From Winogradskyella luteola (lineage in GTDB: Bacteria > Bacteroidota > Bacteroidia > Flavobacteriales > Flavobacteriaceae): a DNA stretch of 64,000 nucleotides. The first letter of the stretch is position 1; every line of letters starts with the position of its first letter. The stretch lies in contig NZ_JAGSPD010000004.1 of NCBI RefSeq assembly GCF_019203985.1, positions 186,001 through 250,000 of the forward strand, given 5' to 3'. Shown here piece by piece: positions 8,919 to 17,726 of this stretch. The translations under genes and the position numbers were made by a program. Under the pieces are notes generated by a model. The model worked only from the letters and a program-made list of their open reading frames with translations. It was not told the origin of the DNA and searched no databases.

Positions 8919-10564
8919 TGGCATTAAAATCTACCAATCCTATCCAGACAGAATCTTGGAAACAATTACAATCGCATTTTGAGATTATAAAGTCTAAGCA
9001 TCTAAAAACTTTGTTTAGCTCTAATGCTAATAGAGCAAATGATTTAACCATTAAATGGGAAGACTTTTATGTAGATTTCTCTAAAAACAGAATTACAACA
9101 GAAACTTTAGATTTATTACTTCAATTAGCTAATGAATTAGATCTAAAAGATGCTATTTCAAAATATTTTGAAGGGGATATTATCAATGCCACAGAAGGCA
9201 GGGCAGTTTTGCATACAGCACTTAGAACATCAAAAGGTGCTGCCATTTTTGTGGATGGAGAAAATGTAATTCCGGAAGTATATGAAGTAAAAGAAAAGAT
9301 TAAAACGTTTACATATGCAATTGTTAATGGTGAGCACAAAGGATATACGGGCAAGGCTATTACTGACATTGTAAATATCGGAATTGGAGGCTCTGACCTT
9401 GGACCGGCAATGGTTGTAGACTCGCTTCAATATTACAAAAACCATCTCAATGCACACTTTGTTAGTAATGTTGATGGAGACCATCATAGGGAGGTAATTA
9501 AAAACTTAAACCCAGAAACAACACTTTTCGTTATCGTTTCTAAAACCTTTACCACGCAAGAGACATTGTCCAATGCAAATTCCATTAGGGATTGGTTTTT
9601 AGAAAGTCAACCAGAAGCGGCAGTTTCAAAACATTTTGTTGCGGTATCTACAAATATCGAAAGCGTGAAAGCCTTTGGTATTGATGAGGTCAATATTTTC
9701 CCAATGAAAGATTGGGTTGGTGGTCGTTTTTCGTTGTGGAGTGCTGTAGGCTTATCCATTAGCCTTGCGCTAGGTTATGAAAACTTTGAAAGCTTACTAA
9801 ATGGGGCTCATAAAATGGATGAACATTTTAAAACAACAGATTTTAAAGATAATATTCCTGTTGTATCAGCATTACTTACCATTTGGTATAATAATTTTTT
9901 CAAAGCCGAAAGCGAGGCCATAATTCCATATACACAATACCTAAACCAATTTGCAACCTACTTGCAACAAGGTATTATGGAAAGTAATGGAAAAAGTATA
10001 GACAGAGATGGTAATACAGTTAATTACCAAACCGGAACGTTAATCTGGGGAGAACCAGGCACCAACTCGCAACACGCTTTTTTCCAGCTTATTCACCAAG
10101 GGACAAAATTAATTCCAGCAGATTTTATTGGCTTTGTAGAATCGCTTCATGGTAACAGGGATCATCACGATAAGTTAATGTCCAATTATTTTGCGCAGAC
10201 AGAAGCTTTAATGAATGGTAAAACCGAAGCAGAAGTTTTATCGGAATTAAAAAAGCAATCACTTTCTGAAAATGAAATAGAAAAACTAGTGCCTTTCAAA
10301 GTGTTTGAAGGCAATAAGCCAACAACTTCAATCTTAATCCAAAAATTAACACCAGAAAGTTTAGGAAAACTTATAGCTATGTACGAGCACAAAATCTTTG
10401 TACAAGGCATTATTTGGAATATCTACAGTTACGATCAATTTGGTGTAGAATTGGGTAAACAATTGGCAAAATCTATTCTCAAGGAACTAAATTCAGCTGA
10501 AAATTCTTCAAAGCACGATAGTTCTACTCAAAATTTAGTGGCTTTTTACAGAGATAATCGTTAA
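8918..10564 (+). CDS. pgi: Glucose-6-phosphate isomerase
   Basis: A 548-residue cytosolic enzyme that interconverts glucose 6-phosphate and fructose 6-phosphate. Family signatures are visible: [14 protein letters not shown] near residue 154 (phosphate-binding SIS fold), [10 protein letters not shown] near 208, [14 protein letters not shown] near 265, the catalytic Glu in [14 protein letters not shown] near 352, and the C-terminal lysine motif [13 protein letters not shown] near 507. Full length for the long (E. coli-type) form. It is last in a compact run from the DUF3108 gene; the start overlaps the preceding stop by one base. Confidence 0.97.
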   Translation: MALKSTNPIQTESWKQLQSHFEIIKSKHLKTLFSSNANRANDLTIKWEDFYVDFSKNRITTETLDLLLQLANELDLKDAISKYFEGDIINATEGRAVLHTALRTSKGAAIFVDGENVIPEVYEVKEKIKTFTYAIVNGEHKGYTGKAITDIVNIGIGGSDLGPAMVVDSLQYYKNHLNAHFVSNVDGDHHREVIKNLNPETTLFVIVSKTFTTQETLSNANSIRDWFLESQPEAAVSKHFVAVSTNIESVKAFGIDEVNIFPMKDWVGGRFSLWSAVGLSISLALGYENFESLLNGAHKMDEHFKTTDFKDNIPVVSALLTIWYNNFFKAESEAIIPYTQYLNQFATYLQQGIMESNGKSIDRDGNTVNYQTGTLIWGEPGTNSQHAFFQLIHQGTKLIPADFIGFVESLHGNRDHHDKLMSNYFAQTEALMNGKTEAEVLSELKKQSLSENEIEKLVPFKVFEGNKPTTSILIQKLTPESLGKLIAMYEHKIFVQGIIWNIYSYDQFGVELGKQLAKSILKELNSAENSSKHDSSTQNLVAFYRDNR

Positions 10565-10590
10565 AATCTGTTAAAAAATTTCTAAAAAAT

Positions 10591-10628
10591 TAATTATGCA
10601 TGCATAAAAGTTGCTAAATGCATAATTA
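10591..10628. repeat. Perfect 11-bp inverted repeat between pgi and the receptor gene
   Basis: TAATTATGCAT (10591-10601) is matched exactly by ATGCATAATTA (10618-10628) with a 16-base spacer. No T-run follows, so it is a poor intrinsic terminator. It lies 99 bases ahead of the TonB-dependent receptor start, where it could be an operator or an mRNA hairpin. Confidence 0.5.
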
Positions 10629-10683
10629 CTTGGTAGTGTTAAAATTCTTAACATTTAGATAATATTATACCCATAGTTAGTCG

Positions 10684-10691
10684 TAATTTTG
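10684..10691 (+). promoter_or_regulatory. -7 element of the receptor gene promoter
   Basis: TAATTTTG fits the Bacteroidota -7 consensus TAnnTTTG, 35 bases ahead of the receptor ATG. No clear TTG -33 element was found at the expected distance, so the call is tentative. Confidence 0.4.
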
Positions 10692-10726
10692 CCAAGAATA
10701 TTGAAACCAATTAACTTAAATTTTAT

Positions 10727-13390
10727 ATGAAAAAATTTAATCAACTTTTATTTGCAACTGCAGTGATGCTCTTCACTACGGTAGCGTTTGCTCAAAGTTC
10801 TATTAAAGGTAAGGTAATAGATGCTGAGATGAACTCACCACTTCCTGGAGCCAACGTGCTCGAGAAAGGAACAACAAATGGTATGACAACAGACTTTGAA
10901 GGTAGCTTTACTTTAACTACCCAATCAACTTCTGGTGAGATCGTAATTTCTTATGTGGGTTACGAATCTAGAACTATTAAATTTAATGGAGATGCAGATC
11001 TAGGAACAATAGTACTAAACCCAGACAATAGTTTAGCTGAGGTTGTTATTGTTGGTTCTGGTGTTATTGACTTAGCTGAAGATAGAAAAACTCCAGTAGC
11101 CGTTTCTACAATTAAAAAATCTGAAATCCTCGCAAGAGGTGTTGGTAATGTTGAGGTTACTGAGATTATGAAGTATTCGCCTTCTGTATTCGTATCACCT
11201 GGTGGTGGTGGCTTTGGTGACAGTGCTTTGTTTGTAAGGGGTTTTGACGATACCAATACAGCTGTATTATTAAACGGTCAACCCATAAACTCTCAAGAGG
11301 ATGGAAGAATATTTTGGTCTAATTGGCAAGGTTTGTCAGATGTTGCTAATGCTATTCAAATACAACGTGGTTTAGGATCTTCTAAATTAGCGATTTCTTC
11401 AGTAGGTGGTACAGTTAATATTGTAACTAAAGCAGCTGATAAACAAAGAGGTGGTTCTGTACGTTTCTTAGCTGGTAACGATAGTTACTTTAAGACTACA
11501 GCAGAATACAATACAGGTGTTAATGATAAAGGATGGGCATTTTCATTCTTGGTAGACCACTGGCAAGCACATAGAAGCTGGGCAGAAGGAACATTTGGTC
11601 AAGGACAGAATTACTTTTTCTCTGTAGGTTATAAGCCAAATGAAAAACACAACTTCAACTTCTTATTAACTGGTGCTCCGCAATTCCATGGTCAACGTTG
11701 GTCACAAAGAGAAAGCACTATTGAAGACGATCCAAAGTTTAACCAACATTGGGGTTATACAAGTGGTGAAGAAAATGGACGTTATACTTCTGATATAGAG
11801 TCAGAGCGTCGTAACTATTATCATAAGCCAGTAATGAACCTTAACTGGGATTGGACCATTAGCGAAAAATCTAGTTTGTCTTCTGTATTATATGCCTCTT
11901 GGGGACGAGGAGGCGGAACTGGTCCTAGAGGTGAAGGAAGACTAAGAACACCAGATGGGCAAATAGATTATTTTGCCATTGAGCAACAAAATTTTGGTGA
12001 TCCCGACGGTATAGGTAACTCTGGTGATTATTTAATTTTACCTGGAGATGATGATGTTTTGGGGACTGATGATGATGAAGATGGAAACTACATCCGTAGA
12101 GCATCGGTAAACAATCATTCTTGGTATGGTTTGGTGACAAACTTTAACACCGAGCTAAATGAAAACCTAAATTTTAATGTAGGTGCAGATTTAAGATTAT
12201 ACAGAGGTGACCATTTTAGGCAAGTTGTGGATTTTTATGGTTTGGAAGGTTGGGCAAACGACAGACCAGATGGTGCAGTAGTTACTGAAACCTTTGAAGC
12301 AGATCCTTGGGCAGCTTTGTTTGATTTTGCAGATGAAGACCAACGTATCGATTATGATTACTCAGAAAACATCAATTATCAAGGTGTATTCTCACAAATT
12401 GAATATGCAACTGATAAGTTTTCTGCATTTTTTCAAGGTGCGGTTTCCAATCAATCTTTTGAAAGAGAAGGGCGTTTTCAAACCGATGAGAATGGTAACC
12501 AAGTCACTAGAAATTCTGATAAAATCAATAAAATAGGTTATAACATTAAAGGTGGTACAAGCTATGCTATTAATGAAGCCAATAAGTTTTTTGTTAATGC
12601 AGGTTACTACTCTAGACAGCCATTTTTAGATAATATTTTTAATGATATTAGAACATCTAATGATTTTGTCAATCCTGAAGTGGATAATGAAGACATCACA
12701 GGTGTTGAAGCTGGTTATGAGTTTAAAATAGGGGATAACTTTAGTGCTATTGTAAACGTTTATTATACCAAATGGGAAAATAGAGTAATTCAAGAAGACG
12801 ACGGTGTTAATACTAATGGAACACCTAATGATCCCTCTGATGATTTCAATACACGTACTTTTCAAAGAGGTGTGAACCAGACACACAGAGGTGTGGAGTT
12901 TGATTTCATGTATCGCCCTACACATTGGTTAAGACTTAATGGTTTTATATCTGCGGGTAGCTGGAAGTATGATGGCGAAAGTAGTTTTGATGAATTTGAT
13001 GATGACACAGGTGAACTTATTAATTCTGAAACTGGAGTTAATAGAGATGGCGTTAGTGTGCCTGGTTTAGCACAAACAACTATGGGGCTCACCGCTAGGG
13101 CAAATATAACAAGCGGTCTATCTTTAGATGGGGGCGTGAAATATTTTGGGAACAACTATAGAAATGAGCCTTTTGCAGCTTTAACCACTAGAAACACAGG
13201 TAAAATTGATCCTTTTGCATTGGCAGACTTAGGTTTTACTTATAACTTCAATATAGGTAAAGAACGTTTAACCCTAAGAGGTAACGTTTTCAATGTTCTT
13301 GATAATGTGGTAGTGAGTAACTCTGATCGTTTTGGGTTTTTTAATACAGATGGTAGAACTTACAACGTAAGCTTACGTTACAATTTCTAA
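10727..13390 (+). CDS. TonB-dependent receptor with carboxypeptidase-regulatory-like N-domain
   Basis: An 887-residue outer-membrane receptor. A signal peptide ends at AFAQ (residue 23), followed by a CarboxypepD_reg-like domain (SIKGKVIDAEMNSPLPGANV to about residue 105), a plug domain (about 120-235, with SALFVRGFDDTNTAVLLNGQ and the GLGSSKLAISSVGGTVNI strand) and a 22-strand-type barrel ending in aromatic NVSLRYNF. Acidic loops (DDDEDGN near 450) could bind cations. No SusD-like partner is adjacent, so it is not a SusC/SusD polysaccharide system; a metal chelate or another small ligand is more likely, but the substrate cannot be read. It stands alone between pgi and a bidirectional terminator. 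Confidence 0.9.
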   Translation: MKKFNQLLFATAVMLFTTVAFAQSSIKGKVIDAEMNSPLPGANVLEKGTTNGMTTDFEGSFTLTTQSTSGEIVISYVGYESRTIKFNGDADLGTIVLNPDNSLAEVVIVGSGVIDLAEDRKTPVAVSTIKKSEILARGVGNVEVTEIMKYSPSVFVSPGGGGFGDSALFVRGFDDTNTAVLLNGQPINSQEDGRIFWSNWQGLSDVANAIQIQRGLGSSKLAISSVGGTVNIVTKAADKQRGGSVRFLAGNDSYFKTTAEYNTGVNDKGWAFSFLVDHWQAHRSWAEGTFGQGQNYFFSVGYKPNEKHNFNFLLTGAPQFHGQRWSQRESTIEDDPKFNQHWGYTSGEENGRYTSDIESERRNYYHKPVMNLNWDWTISEKSSLSSVLYASWGRGGGTGPRGEGRLRTPDGQIDYFAIEQQNFGDPDGIGNSGDYLILPGDDDVLGTDDDEDGNYIRRASVNNHSWYGLVTNFNTELNENLNFNVGADLRLYRGDHFRQVVDFYGLEGWANDRPDGAVVTETFEADPWAALFDFADEDQRIDYDYSENINYQGVFSQIEYATDKFSAFFQGAVSNQSFEREGRFQTDENGNQVTRNSDKINKIGYNIKGGTSYAINEANKFFVNAGYYSRQPFLDNIFNDIRTSNDFVNPEVDNEDITGVEAGYEFKIGDNFSAIVNVYYTKWENRVIQEDDGVNTNGTPNDPSDDFNTRTFQRGVNQTHRGVEFDFMYRPTHWLRLNGFISAGSWKYDGESSFDEFDDDTGELINSETGVNRDGVSVPGLAQTTMGLTARANITSGLSLDGGVKYFGNNYRNEPFAALTTRNTGKIDPFALADLGFTYNFNIGKERLTLRGNVFNVLDNVVVSNSDRFGFFNTDGRTYNVSLRYNF

Positions 13391-13411
13391 GTAAACTTAA
13401 AGTTATACAAT

Positions 13412-13442
13412 AAAAAAACCGCTGTCAAACAGCGGTTTTTTT
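13412..13442. terminator. Bidirectional terminator between the receptor gene and gldD
   Basis: AAAAAAACCGCTG pairs with CAGCGGTTTTTTT around a 5-base loop (TCAAA). T-runs lie on both strands, so it serves the convergent receptor gene (+) and gldD (-). Confidence 0.9.
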
Positions 13443-13446
13443 ATTG

Positions 13447-14016
13447 TTAATTTTTCCATTTGATACTTTCCATTATGCGCTTGATATCCTTTTTTAAATA
13501 TTCTGAAGCAGGATAAATAGAATCGTAATTGGGTTTTGCATAGAAGTATAAAGAACCACTTAGAAAGTGATTAACGCTATCTGTAACATAAAATTGCGAT
13601 TGTGATGCGGCATCACCGCCAATTTCATACAGCATGCCATAAACCCTATTTTCACTATTCAGAAATTCGTTCTGAGAAATTTCATCAGCTTTAATGGTAT
13701 GCTTTTGAGTTAGATTTTGAGCATCACGGAGTAAACTATCCAGGTTATCATCATTCACCGCCTTGTAAGTAAGATAAATTGTGGCTTTTAAACTGGGGTA
13801 TTTTACATCTATTCCTTTTGATTTCCCAGATGTTTTTACTTTAGTGATCGGTTCTGAAAGCTTGTTTCTTTCAAAACTAAAAGGAAGTGGGGTGATAGCC
13901 TTTTCGTATTCAGCAGCAGGGTATTCTAACCTTAAATAGCCTTTTGGTTTTGGTAAGGGGTCATCACCGCAACCTAGCATAAAAAGACTTAAAAAGGGAA
14001 TAACTATACGTTTCAT
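13447..14016 (-). CDS. gldD: Gliding motility lipoprotein GldD
   Basis: A 189-residue lipoprotein with lipobox MLGC (Cys16) followed by DDPLPKPKGYLRLEYP, the signature start of GldD. GldD is required for gliding and for type IX secretion in Flavobacterium johnsoniae; its molecular job is not settled. The gene overlaps the end of gldE by four bases, the arrangement seen across gliding Bacteroidota, and ends at a strong bidirectional terminator, so it is the last gene of the mutY/ssb/gldE/gldD group. The sequence is full length with no visible defect. Confidence 0.92.
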   Translation of the reverse strand: MKRIVIPFLSLFMLGCGDDPLPKPKGYLRLEYPAAEYEKAITPLPFSFERNKLSEPITKVKTSGKSKGIDVKYPSLKATIYLTYKAVNDDNLDSLLRDAQNLTQKHTIKADEISQNEFLNSENRVYGMLYEIGGDAASQSQFYVTDSVNHFLSGSLYFYAKPNYDSIYPASEYLKKDIKRIMESIKWKN

Positions 14017-15332
14017 AAATTAGGCTTAAGTATGGTTAGTTTAATTTGTTTTATACGTTTTCGCTCTAGAGCTTCTATAGTAAAAACGTAATTTTTAAAA
14101 TTTATTTTACTGCCTATTCTAGGAAAACCACCAGAGATTTCTAATACAAAGCCAGCTAAAGTTTCAGCTTCTCCTTTTCTATTTTCAAAGTCTTCAGAGT
14201 TGTCTTCAATACCAACAATTTTATATACATCTTTTAAAGGTGTTTTACCCTCAAAGCTATAGTTATTGTCATCTAGTTTGGTGTAGATTAAATCATCGTC
14301 ATCGTATTCATCGCTAATATCGCCCACAATCTCTTCGATAATATCTTCTAAAGAGACCAAACCAGAAGTACCACCATACTCGTCAACTACTACCGCTAGA
14401 TGTACTTTTTTTGCCTGAAAATCGACCATTAAATCATCTAATTTTTTGTTTTCTGGTACAAAAAATGGATCTCGCAATATACTTGTCCAGTTGAATTTGT
14501 TCTTATTTAGATGTGGTAAAAGATCCTTAACATAGAGTATACCTTTTATAGTATCAATACTTTCCTTATATACCGGAATTCTAGAATAACCATTGTCAAC
14601 AATATCCTTTATAATGGTTTCAAAAGGTGTGTCAACGTTTAGCGCAAACAAATCCATCCTCGGTCTCATCACTTGCTTCGTATCTGTATTTCCAAATGAC
14701 ACAATTCCTTGTAACAGTTTTTGTTCTTCTTGTGTAGTGTCTTGGCTATTGGTGAGTTCTAGAGCTTGCGATAACTGGTCTACACTAAGGTTAGACTGTT
14801 GCTTGCCAAATCTATCCTGAATTTTAAGCGTTACATAACGCATTGGCAAGCTAATAGGAGAAAATAGTACATCCAAAAACTTTAAAGGCTTTGCCATAAA
14901 AGACGAAAACTTTACACTATTTCTGCTAGCATATATTTTTGGAATGATTTCACCAAATAACAAGATTAAAAACGTAGCTGAAACCATTTCAAGTAAAAAT
15001 CGTACGACAGCATTTGTAACATCCTTAAAAAGTGTTTCTCCTATGTAGGCAAACAATAGTACAATAGCAATATTTATAAAGTTATTGGCCACTAAAATAG
15101 TGGCCAACAACTTTTTAGGACGTTCTAGTAATTTAGCAATAATCTGCATAGCAAAAGACTTGTTTTCCAGTCCTTCATCTATATTCGATTTAGTTAAAGA
15201 AAACAAAGCCACTTCAGCACCAGAAACTAGTGCGGAACAAGCTAAAAGCACAAAAAGTAATACAACACTTGTAATAAATGAGGTATTGGTAACTAATAAA
15301 TTTGAAATTAAAACCGTGGGTTCTGGATCCAA
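14013..15332 (-). CDS. gldE: Gliding motility protein GldE (CNNM/CorC-type membrane protein)
   Basis: A 439-residue inner-membrane protein. The N-terminal DUF21/CNNM region (about residues 20-200) has four hydrophobic segments and the SGAEVALFSLTKSNID motif. Two CBS domains follow (about 215-340, with MRPRMDLFALN and VVVDEYGGTSGLVSLEDIIEEIVG), then a CorC/HlyC C-terminal domain ending near residue 430. It resembles magnesium-efflux-associated CorC/CNNM proteins, but in this setting, directly ahead of gldD, it is the gliding-associated paralog GldE, which is thought to work with GldD. Spacing to ssb is 22 bases. Confidence 0.92.
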   Translation of the reverse strand: MDPEPTVLISNLLVTNTSFITSVVLLFVLLACSALVSGAEVALFSLTKSNIDEGLENKSFAMQIIAKLLERPKKLLATILVANNFINIAIVLLFAYIGETLFKDVTNAVVRFLLEMVSATFLILLFGEIIPKIYASRNSVKFSSFMAKPLKFLDVLFSPISLPMRYVTLKIQDRFGKQQSNLSVDQLSQALELTNSQDTTQEEQKLLQGIVSFGNTDTKQVMRPRMDLFALNVDTPFETIIKDIVDNGYSRIPVYKESIDTIKGILYVKDLLPHLNKNKFNWTSILRDPFFVPENKKLDDLMVDFQAKKVHLAVVVDEYGGTSGLVSLEDIIEEIVGDISDEYDDDDLIYTKLDDNNYSFEGKTPLKDVYKIVGIEDNSEDFENRKGEAETLAGFVLEISGGFPRIGSKINFKNYVFTIEALERKRIKQIKLTILKPNL

Positions 15333-15354
15333 GATAAAATTAGATTAATTGAAT

Positions 15355-15819
15355 TTAGAATGGTAAATCATCATCACCATCTGGTACAACACTGTTTTGG
15401 CTTTGCTGTTGCTGAGGTTGCGATGGTTCTTGTGCATTAGATTGGTGAGCGGTTGGTTGCTGCTGTACTTGTTGCTGTTCATTCTTATTGGTTAAGAATG
15501 TAAAATCGGTACATTGTATTTCGGTAGAATAACGCTCCATACCTTTGTCGTCCGTCCACTTTCTGGTTTTTATACGACCTTCTATATATACCTTATCACC
15601 TTTACTTAGGTATTTTTCGCAAATTTCAGCCGCTTTGTTTCTCACCACAATATTGTGCCACTCTGTATTAGAGACACGTTCGTTAGTTTGTTTGTTGGTA
15701 TAAGTTTCGTTGGTTGCCAATGGGAAACGACCGACACAATTTTTGTCATCGAAATAATGCATTTTTACTTCATCTCCCAAATGCCCGATTAGCATTACTT
15801 TATTTAACGTTCCTGACAT
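15355..15819 (-). CDS. ssb: Single-stranded DNA-binding protein
   Basis: A 154-residue SSB. The OB-fold covers residues 1-110 (MSGTLNKVMLIGHLGDEVKM, TEWHNIVVRNKAAEICEKYL, KGDKVYIEGRIKTRKW). A Gln-rich flexible linker (112-145) leads to the acidic tip DGDDDLPF, the docking site for replication and repair partners. It lies between mutY and gldE, a conserved order in Bacteroidota. A TAACTTTG -7 element is 20 bases upstream. The same DDLPF tip occurs on the DUF3127 protein encoded at 52074-52451. Confidence 0.96.
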   Translation of the reverse strand: MSGTLNKVMLIGHLGDEVKMHYFDDKNCVGRFPLATNETYTNKQTNERVSNTEWHNIVVRNKAAEICEKYLSKGDKVYIEGRIKTRKWTDDKGMERYSTEIQCTDFTFLTNKNEQQQVQQQPTAHQSNAQEPSQPQQQQSQNSVVPDGDDDLPF

Positions 15820-15839
15820 AATAGTTTTGTTTTAGCCTA

Positions 15840-15847
15840 CAAAGTTA
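15840..15847 (-). promoter_or_regulatory. -7 element of the ssb promoter
   Basis: On the minus strand TAACTTTG matches TAnnTTTG, about 20 bases ahead of the ssb ATG, which gives a very short leader. It would drive ssb-gldE-gldD independently of mutY. No convincing TTG -33 box was found. Confidence 0.5.
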
Positions 15848-15891
15848 CAGTTTTAGATAGTAACCTTAAAATTAATAAAAAAATGTGATTT

Positions 15892-16941
15892 CTACATACT
15901 ATTAAAATTGAAGTGCTCTATAAATTCACTGATCAAAACAGGAGTAGGATAGGTGGTCAAATTTTTAATAGGAATGCGCTCCTTTGGTAACTCATCAACT
16001 TCAATAATCCAAAATTTAGTGTGCAGGTGTTGGTGCGAAAGTTTATGGATTTTATCTGTTTCATTATAAAGCGAGTATTCAAATTTAAGTTTTTCTAAAG
16101 CTGTATCTTTTAGATTTAGTAGTTGAAATTCTTTAGTCGTTAAGCTTTTTTCAGATTCAATTAATGGAAATTGATATAGGTTTTGCCAAATCCCTTTACC
16201 AATTCGTTGTTCTAGTAATGTGTTTTTATTTTGGTCTATACAAACTAAAAAGTTGAAATACTTCGTGGTAACTTTGGTTTTCTTCAACTTTACGGGAAGC
16301 ACATCAACTAAATTCTTTTGCAATGCAACACAACTATCTTTTAATGGGCATATTGAGCAATCGGGACTTTTGGGTTTGCACTGTTTAGCACCAAACTCCA
16401 TAATAGCTTGGTTGTAGTTGGCAGGTTCTTTTTTATCAATTATAGATGAAGCTAAAGCTTTAAATTCTTTAATACCTGCAGTGGAATTAATCGGAGTGTC
16501 AATTCCAAAATAACGCGATAACACTCTGTACACATTACCATCCACCACAGCGGCAACTTCATTAAAAGCTATAGAGGCAATCGCACTAGCCGTATAATCA
16601 CCTACGCCTTTAAGTTTTAATAAATCCTTATAGTTATCTGGGAATTTGCCATCTAAATCAAAAGCAATATGTTTTGCTGTGGCATGAAGGTTTCTGGCTC
16701 TAGAGTAATACCCTAAACCTTGCCATAATTTTAAAACATCATGTTCAGAAGCATTAGCCAGATCAAAAACCGTGGGATACTGCTTAACAAAACCTTCATA
16801 ATAAGGTAAGCCTTGTTTAACTTGAGTCTGCTGTAAAATTATTTCTGAAAGCCAAATGTAGTATGGATTTTTTGTCTTTCGCCAAGGTAGTTCTCGCTTA
16901 TTAATTGAGTACCAATGAGTTAGTTTGTTTTTAAAATCCAT
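15892..16941 (-). CDS. mutY: A/G-specific adenine glycosylase MutY
   Basis: A 349-residue base-excision repair enzyme that removes adenine mispaired with 8-oxoguanine. The N-terminal catalytic part has LPWRKTKNPYYIWLSEIILQQTQV (Glu of EIILQQT about residue 33), the helix-hairpin-helix LKLKGVGDYTASAI, and the catalytic Asp in VVDGNVYRVLSR (about 133). The four-Cys iron-sulfur loop CKPKSPDCSICPLKDSC is intact. The C-terminal NUDIX-like 8-oxoG recognition domain covers about 225-340. It is transcribed divergently from the HU gene and sits upstream of ssb. Confidence 0.95.
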   Translation of the reverse strand: MDFKNKLTHWYSINKRELPWRKTKNPYYIWLSEIILQQTQVKQGLPYYEGFVKQYPTVFDLANASEHDVLKLWQGLGYYSRARNLHATAKHIAFDLDGKFPDNYKDLLKLKGVGDYTASAIASIAFNEVAAVVDGNVYRVLSRYFGIDTPINSTAGIKEFKALASSIIDKKEPANYNQAIMEFGAKQCKPKSPDCSICPLKDSCVALQKNLVDVLPVKLKKTKVTTKYFNFLVCIDQNKNTLLEQRIGKGIWQNLYQFPLIESEKSLTTKEFQLLNLKDTALEKLKFEYSLYNETDKIHKLSHQHLHTKFWIIEVDELPKERIPIKNLTTYPTPVLISEFIEHFNFNSM

Positions 16942-16962
16942 TTGACCTTTAAATAATTAAAG

Positions 16963-16970
16963 CAAAATTA
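16963..16970 (-). promoter_or_regulatory. Possible -7 element of mutY
   Basis: Minus-strand TAATTTTG fits TAnnTTTG, 21 bases before the mutY ATG. It lies back to back with the HU promoter in the same divergent gap. Confidence 0.4.
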
Positions 16971-17004
16971 AATCTTTATAACGTTAAATTTTAATTAATT
17001 ACGC

Positions 17005-17036
17005 TTGAAATATTGAAATTAAATTACATATATTTG
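17005..17036 (+). promoter_or_regulatory. Promoter of the HU gene (-33 TTG, -7 TATATTTG)
   Basis: TTG at 17005-17007 and TATATTTG at 17029-17036 are separated by 21 bases, a good fit to the Bacteroidota promoter. The predicted transcript start near 17042 leaves a leader of about 35 bases, which supports ATG at 17076 as the real start rather than any upstream codon. Confidence 0.6.
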
Positions 17037-17075
17037 CATCCCTTAGAATTTATAGTAACTCTAAAACTAATAACA

Positions 17076-17366
17076 ATGACAAAAGCCGATTTAGTAGCTA
17101 AAATATCTGATAAACTTGGAATAGAAAAAGGCGATGTACAGGCTACGGTAGAAACTTTTATGGAAGAAGTAAAATCATCATTAGAAAGTGGTGACAACGT
17201 ATATTTAAGAGGTTTCGGAAGCTTCATTATTAAAACAAGAGCTGAGAAAACAGGTCGTAACATTTCAAAAAATACTACGATTAAAATACCAGCTCACAAC
17301 ATACCAGCTTTTAAGCCAGCTAAAGTATTTTTAGAAGGTGTAAAATCTAATGTTGAAGTGAACTAA
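17076..17366 (+). CDS. hup: HU-family DNA-binding protein
   Basis: A 96-residue histone-like protein starting at MTKADLVAKISDKLGIEKGD. It has the HU/IHF fold: two N-terminal helices, the LRGFGSFIIKTRAEKTGRN saddle and beta-arm (residues about 46-65), and the PAHNIPAFKPAKVFLEGV C-terminal strand and helix. HU bends and compacts DNA. The start was chosen at 17076 because the extra upstream codons would lie in or ahead of the promoter. A 29-codon basic peptide gene follows after 29 bases. Confidence 0.93.
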   Translation: MTKADLVAKISDKLGIEKGDVQATVETFMEEVKSSLESGDNVYLRGFGSFIIKTRAEKTGRNISKNTTIKIPAHNIPAFKPAKVFLEGVKSNVEVN

Positions 17367-17395
17367 AACAATATTAATTAAAAGCATTATTTATT

Positions 17396-17485
17396 ATGCC
17401 AAGTGGTAAAAAAAGAAAAAGACACAAGGTAGCGACGCATAAGCGTAAAAAACGTAGACGCGCTAATCGTCACAAAAAGAAATAA
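17396..17485 (+). CDS. 29-residue basic ribosome-type peptide (mS38/COX24-like)
   Basis: ATG at 17396 to TAA at 17483-17485 encodes MPSGKKRKRHKVATHKRKKRRRANRHKKK in two parts (MPSGKKRKRHKVATHKRK then KRRRANRHKKK): 29 residues, of which 19 are Lys, Arg or His. The composition and the KRKRHK...HKRKKR pattern resemble the AURKAIP1/COX24 (mitochondrial mS38) C-terminal motif and small ribosomal proteins. It lies between HU and RNase G and is followed by an intrinsic terminator, so it is probably co-transcribed with HU. The likely role is a small structural ribosomal protein bound to rRNA; that role is inferred from composition and context only. Confidence 0.75.
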   Translation: MPSGKKRKRHKVATHKRKKRRRANRHKKK

Positions 17486-17491
17486 ATTGTT

Positions 17492-17517
17492 AAAAGTAGT
17501 TTTTCGACTACTTTTTT
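17492..17517 (+). terminator. Intrinsic terminator after the basic peptide gene
   Basis: AAAAGTAG (17492-17499) and CTACTTTT (17508-17515) form an 8-bp stem with a T-run that continues past the stem, seven bases after the stop codon. The rest of the 17486-17726 gap holds a TAAGTTTG -7-like element (17575-17582) and a hairpin TTCTCGAA-TTG-TTCGAGAA (17590-17608), probably the RNase G leader. Confidence 0.75.
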
Positions 17518-17726
17518 CAGTTTTAAAAAAACGTTCTTTGATATAGAATTTAGGCACATTTAATAGAGTGTACTTAAGTTTGTTGGACATTCTCGAATTG
17601 TTCGAGAAATCCTGTGTCAAATAATTGAACTTCGTTATGTTTTTTCACATAAAATGAAAAATTGTAAATGAGTTCGTTTAATAAAATCCATCTATCTCAA
17701 TGAAGAGTTAGATATAAATTAACATT

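Noticed and set aside
10727..13390. SusC-type polysaccharide utilisation receptor
   Set aside because: It has the carboxypeptidase-like N-domain, but no SusD-like gene or glycoside hydrolase is adjacent, and pgi and gldD flank it.
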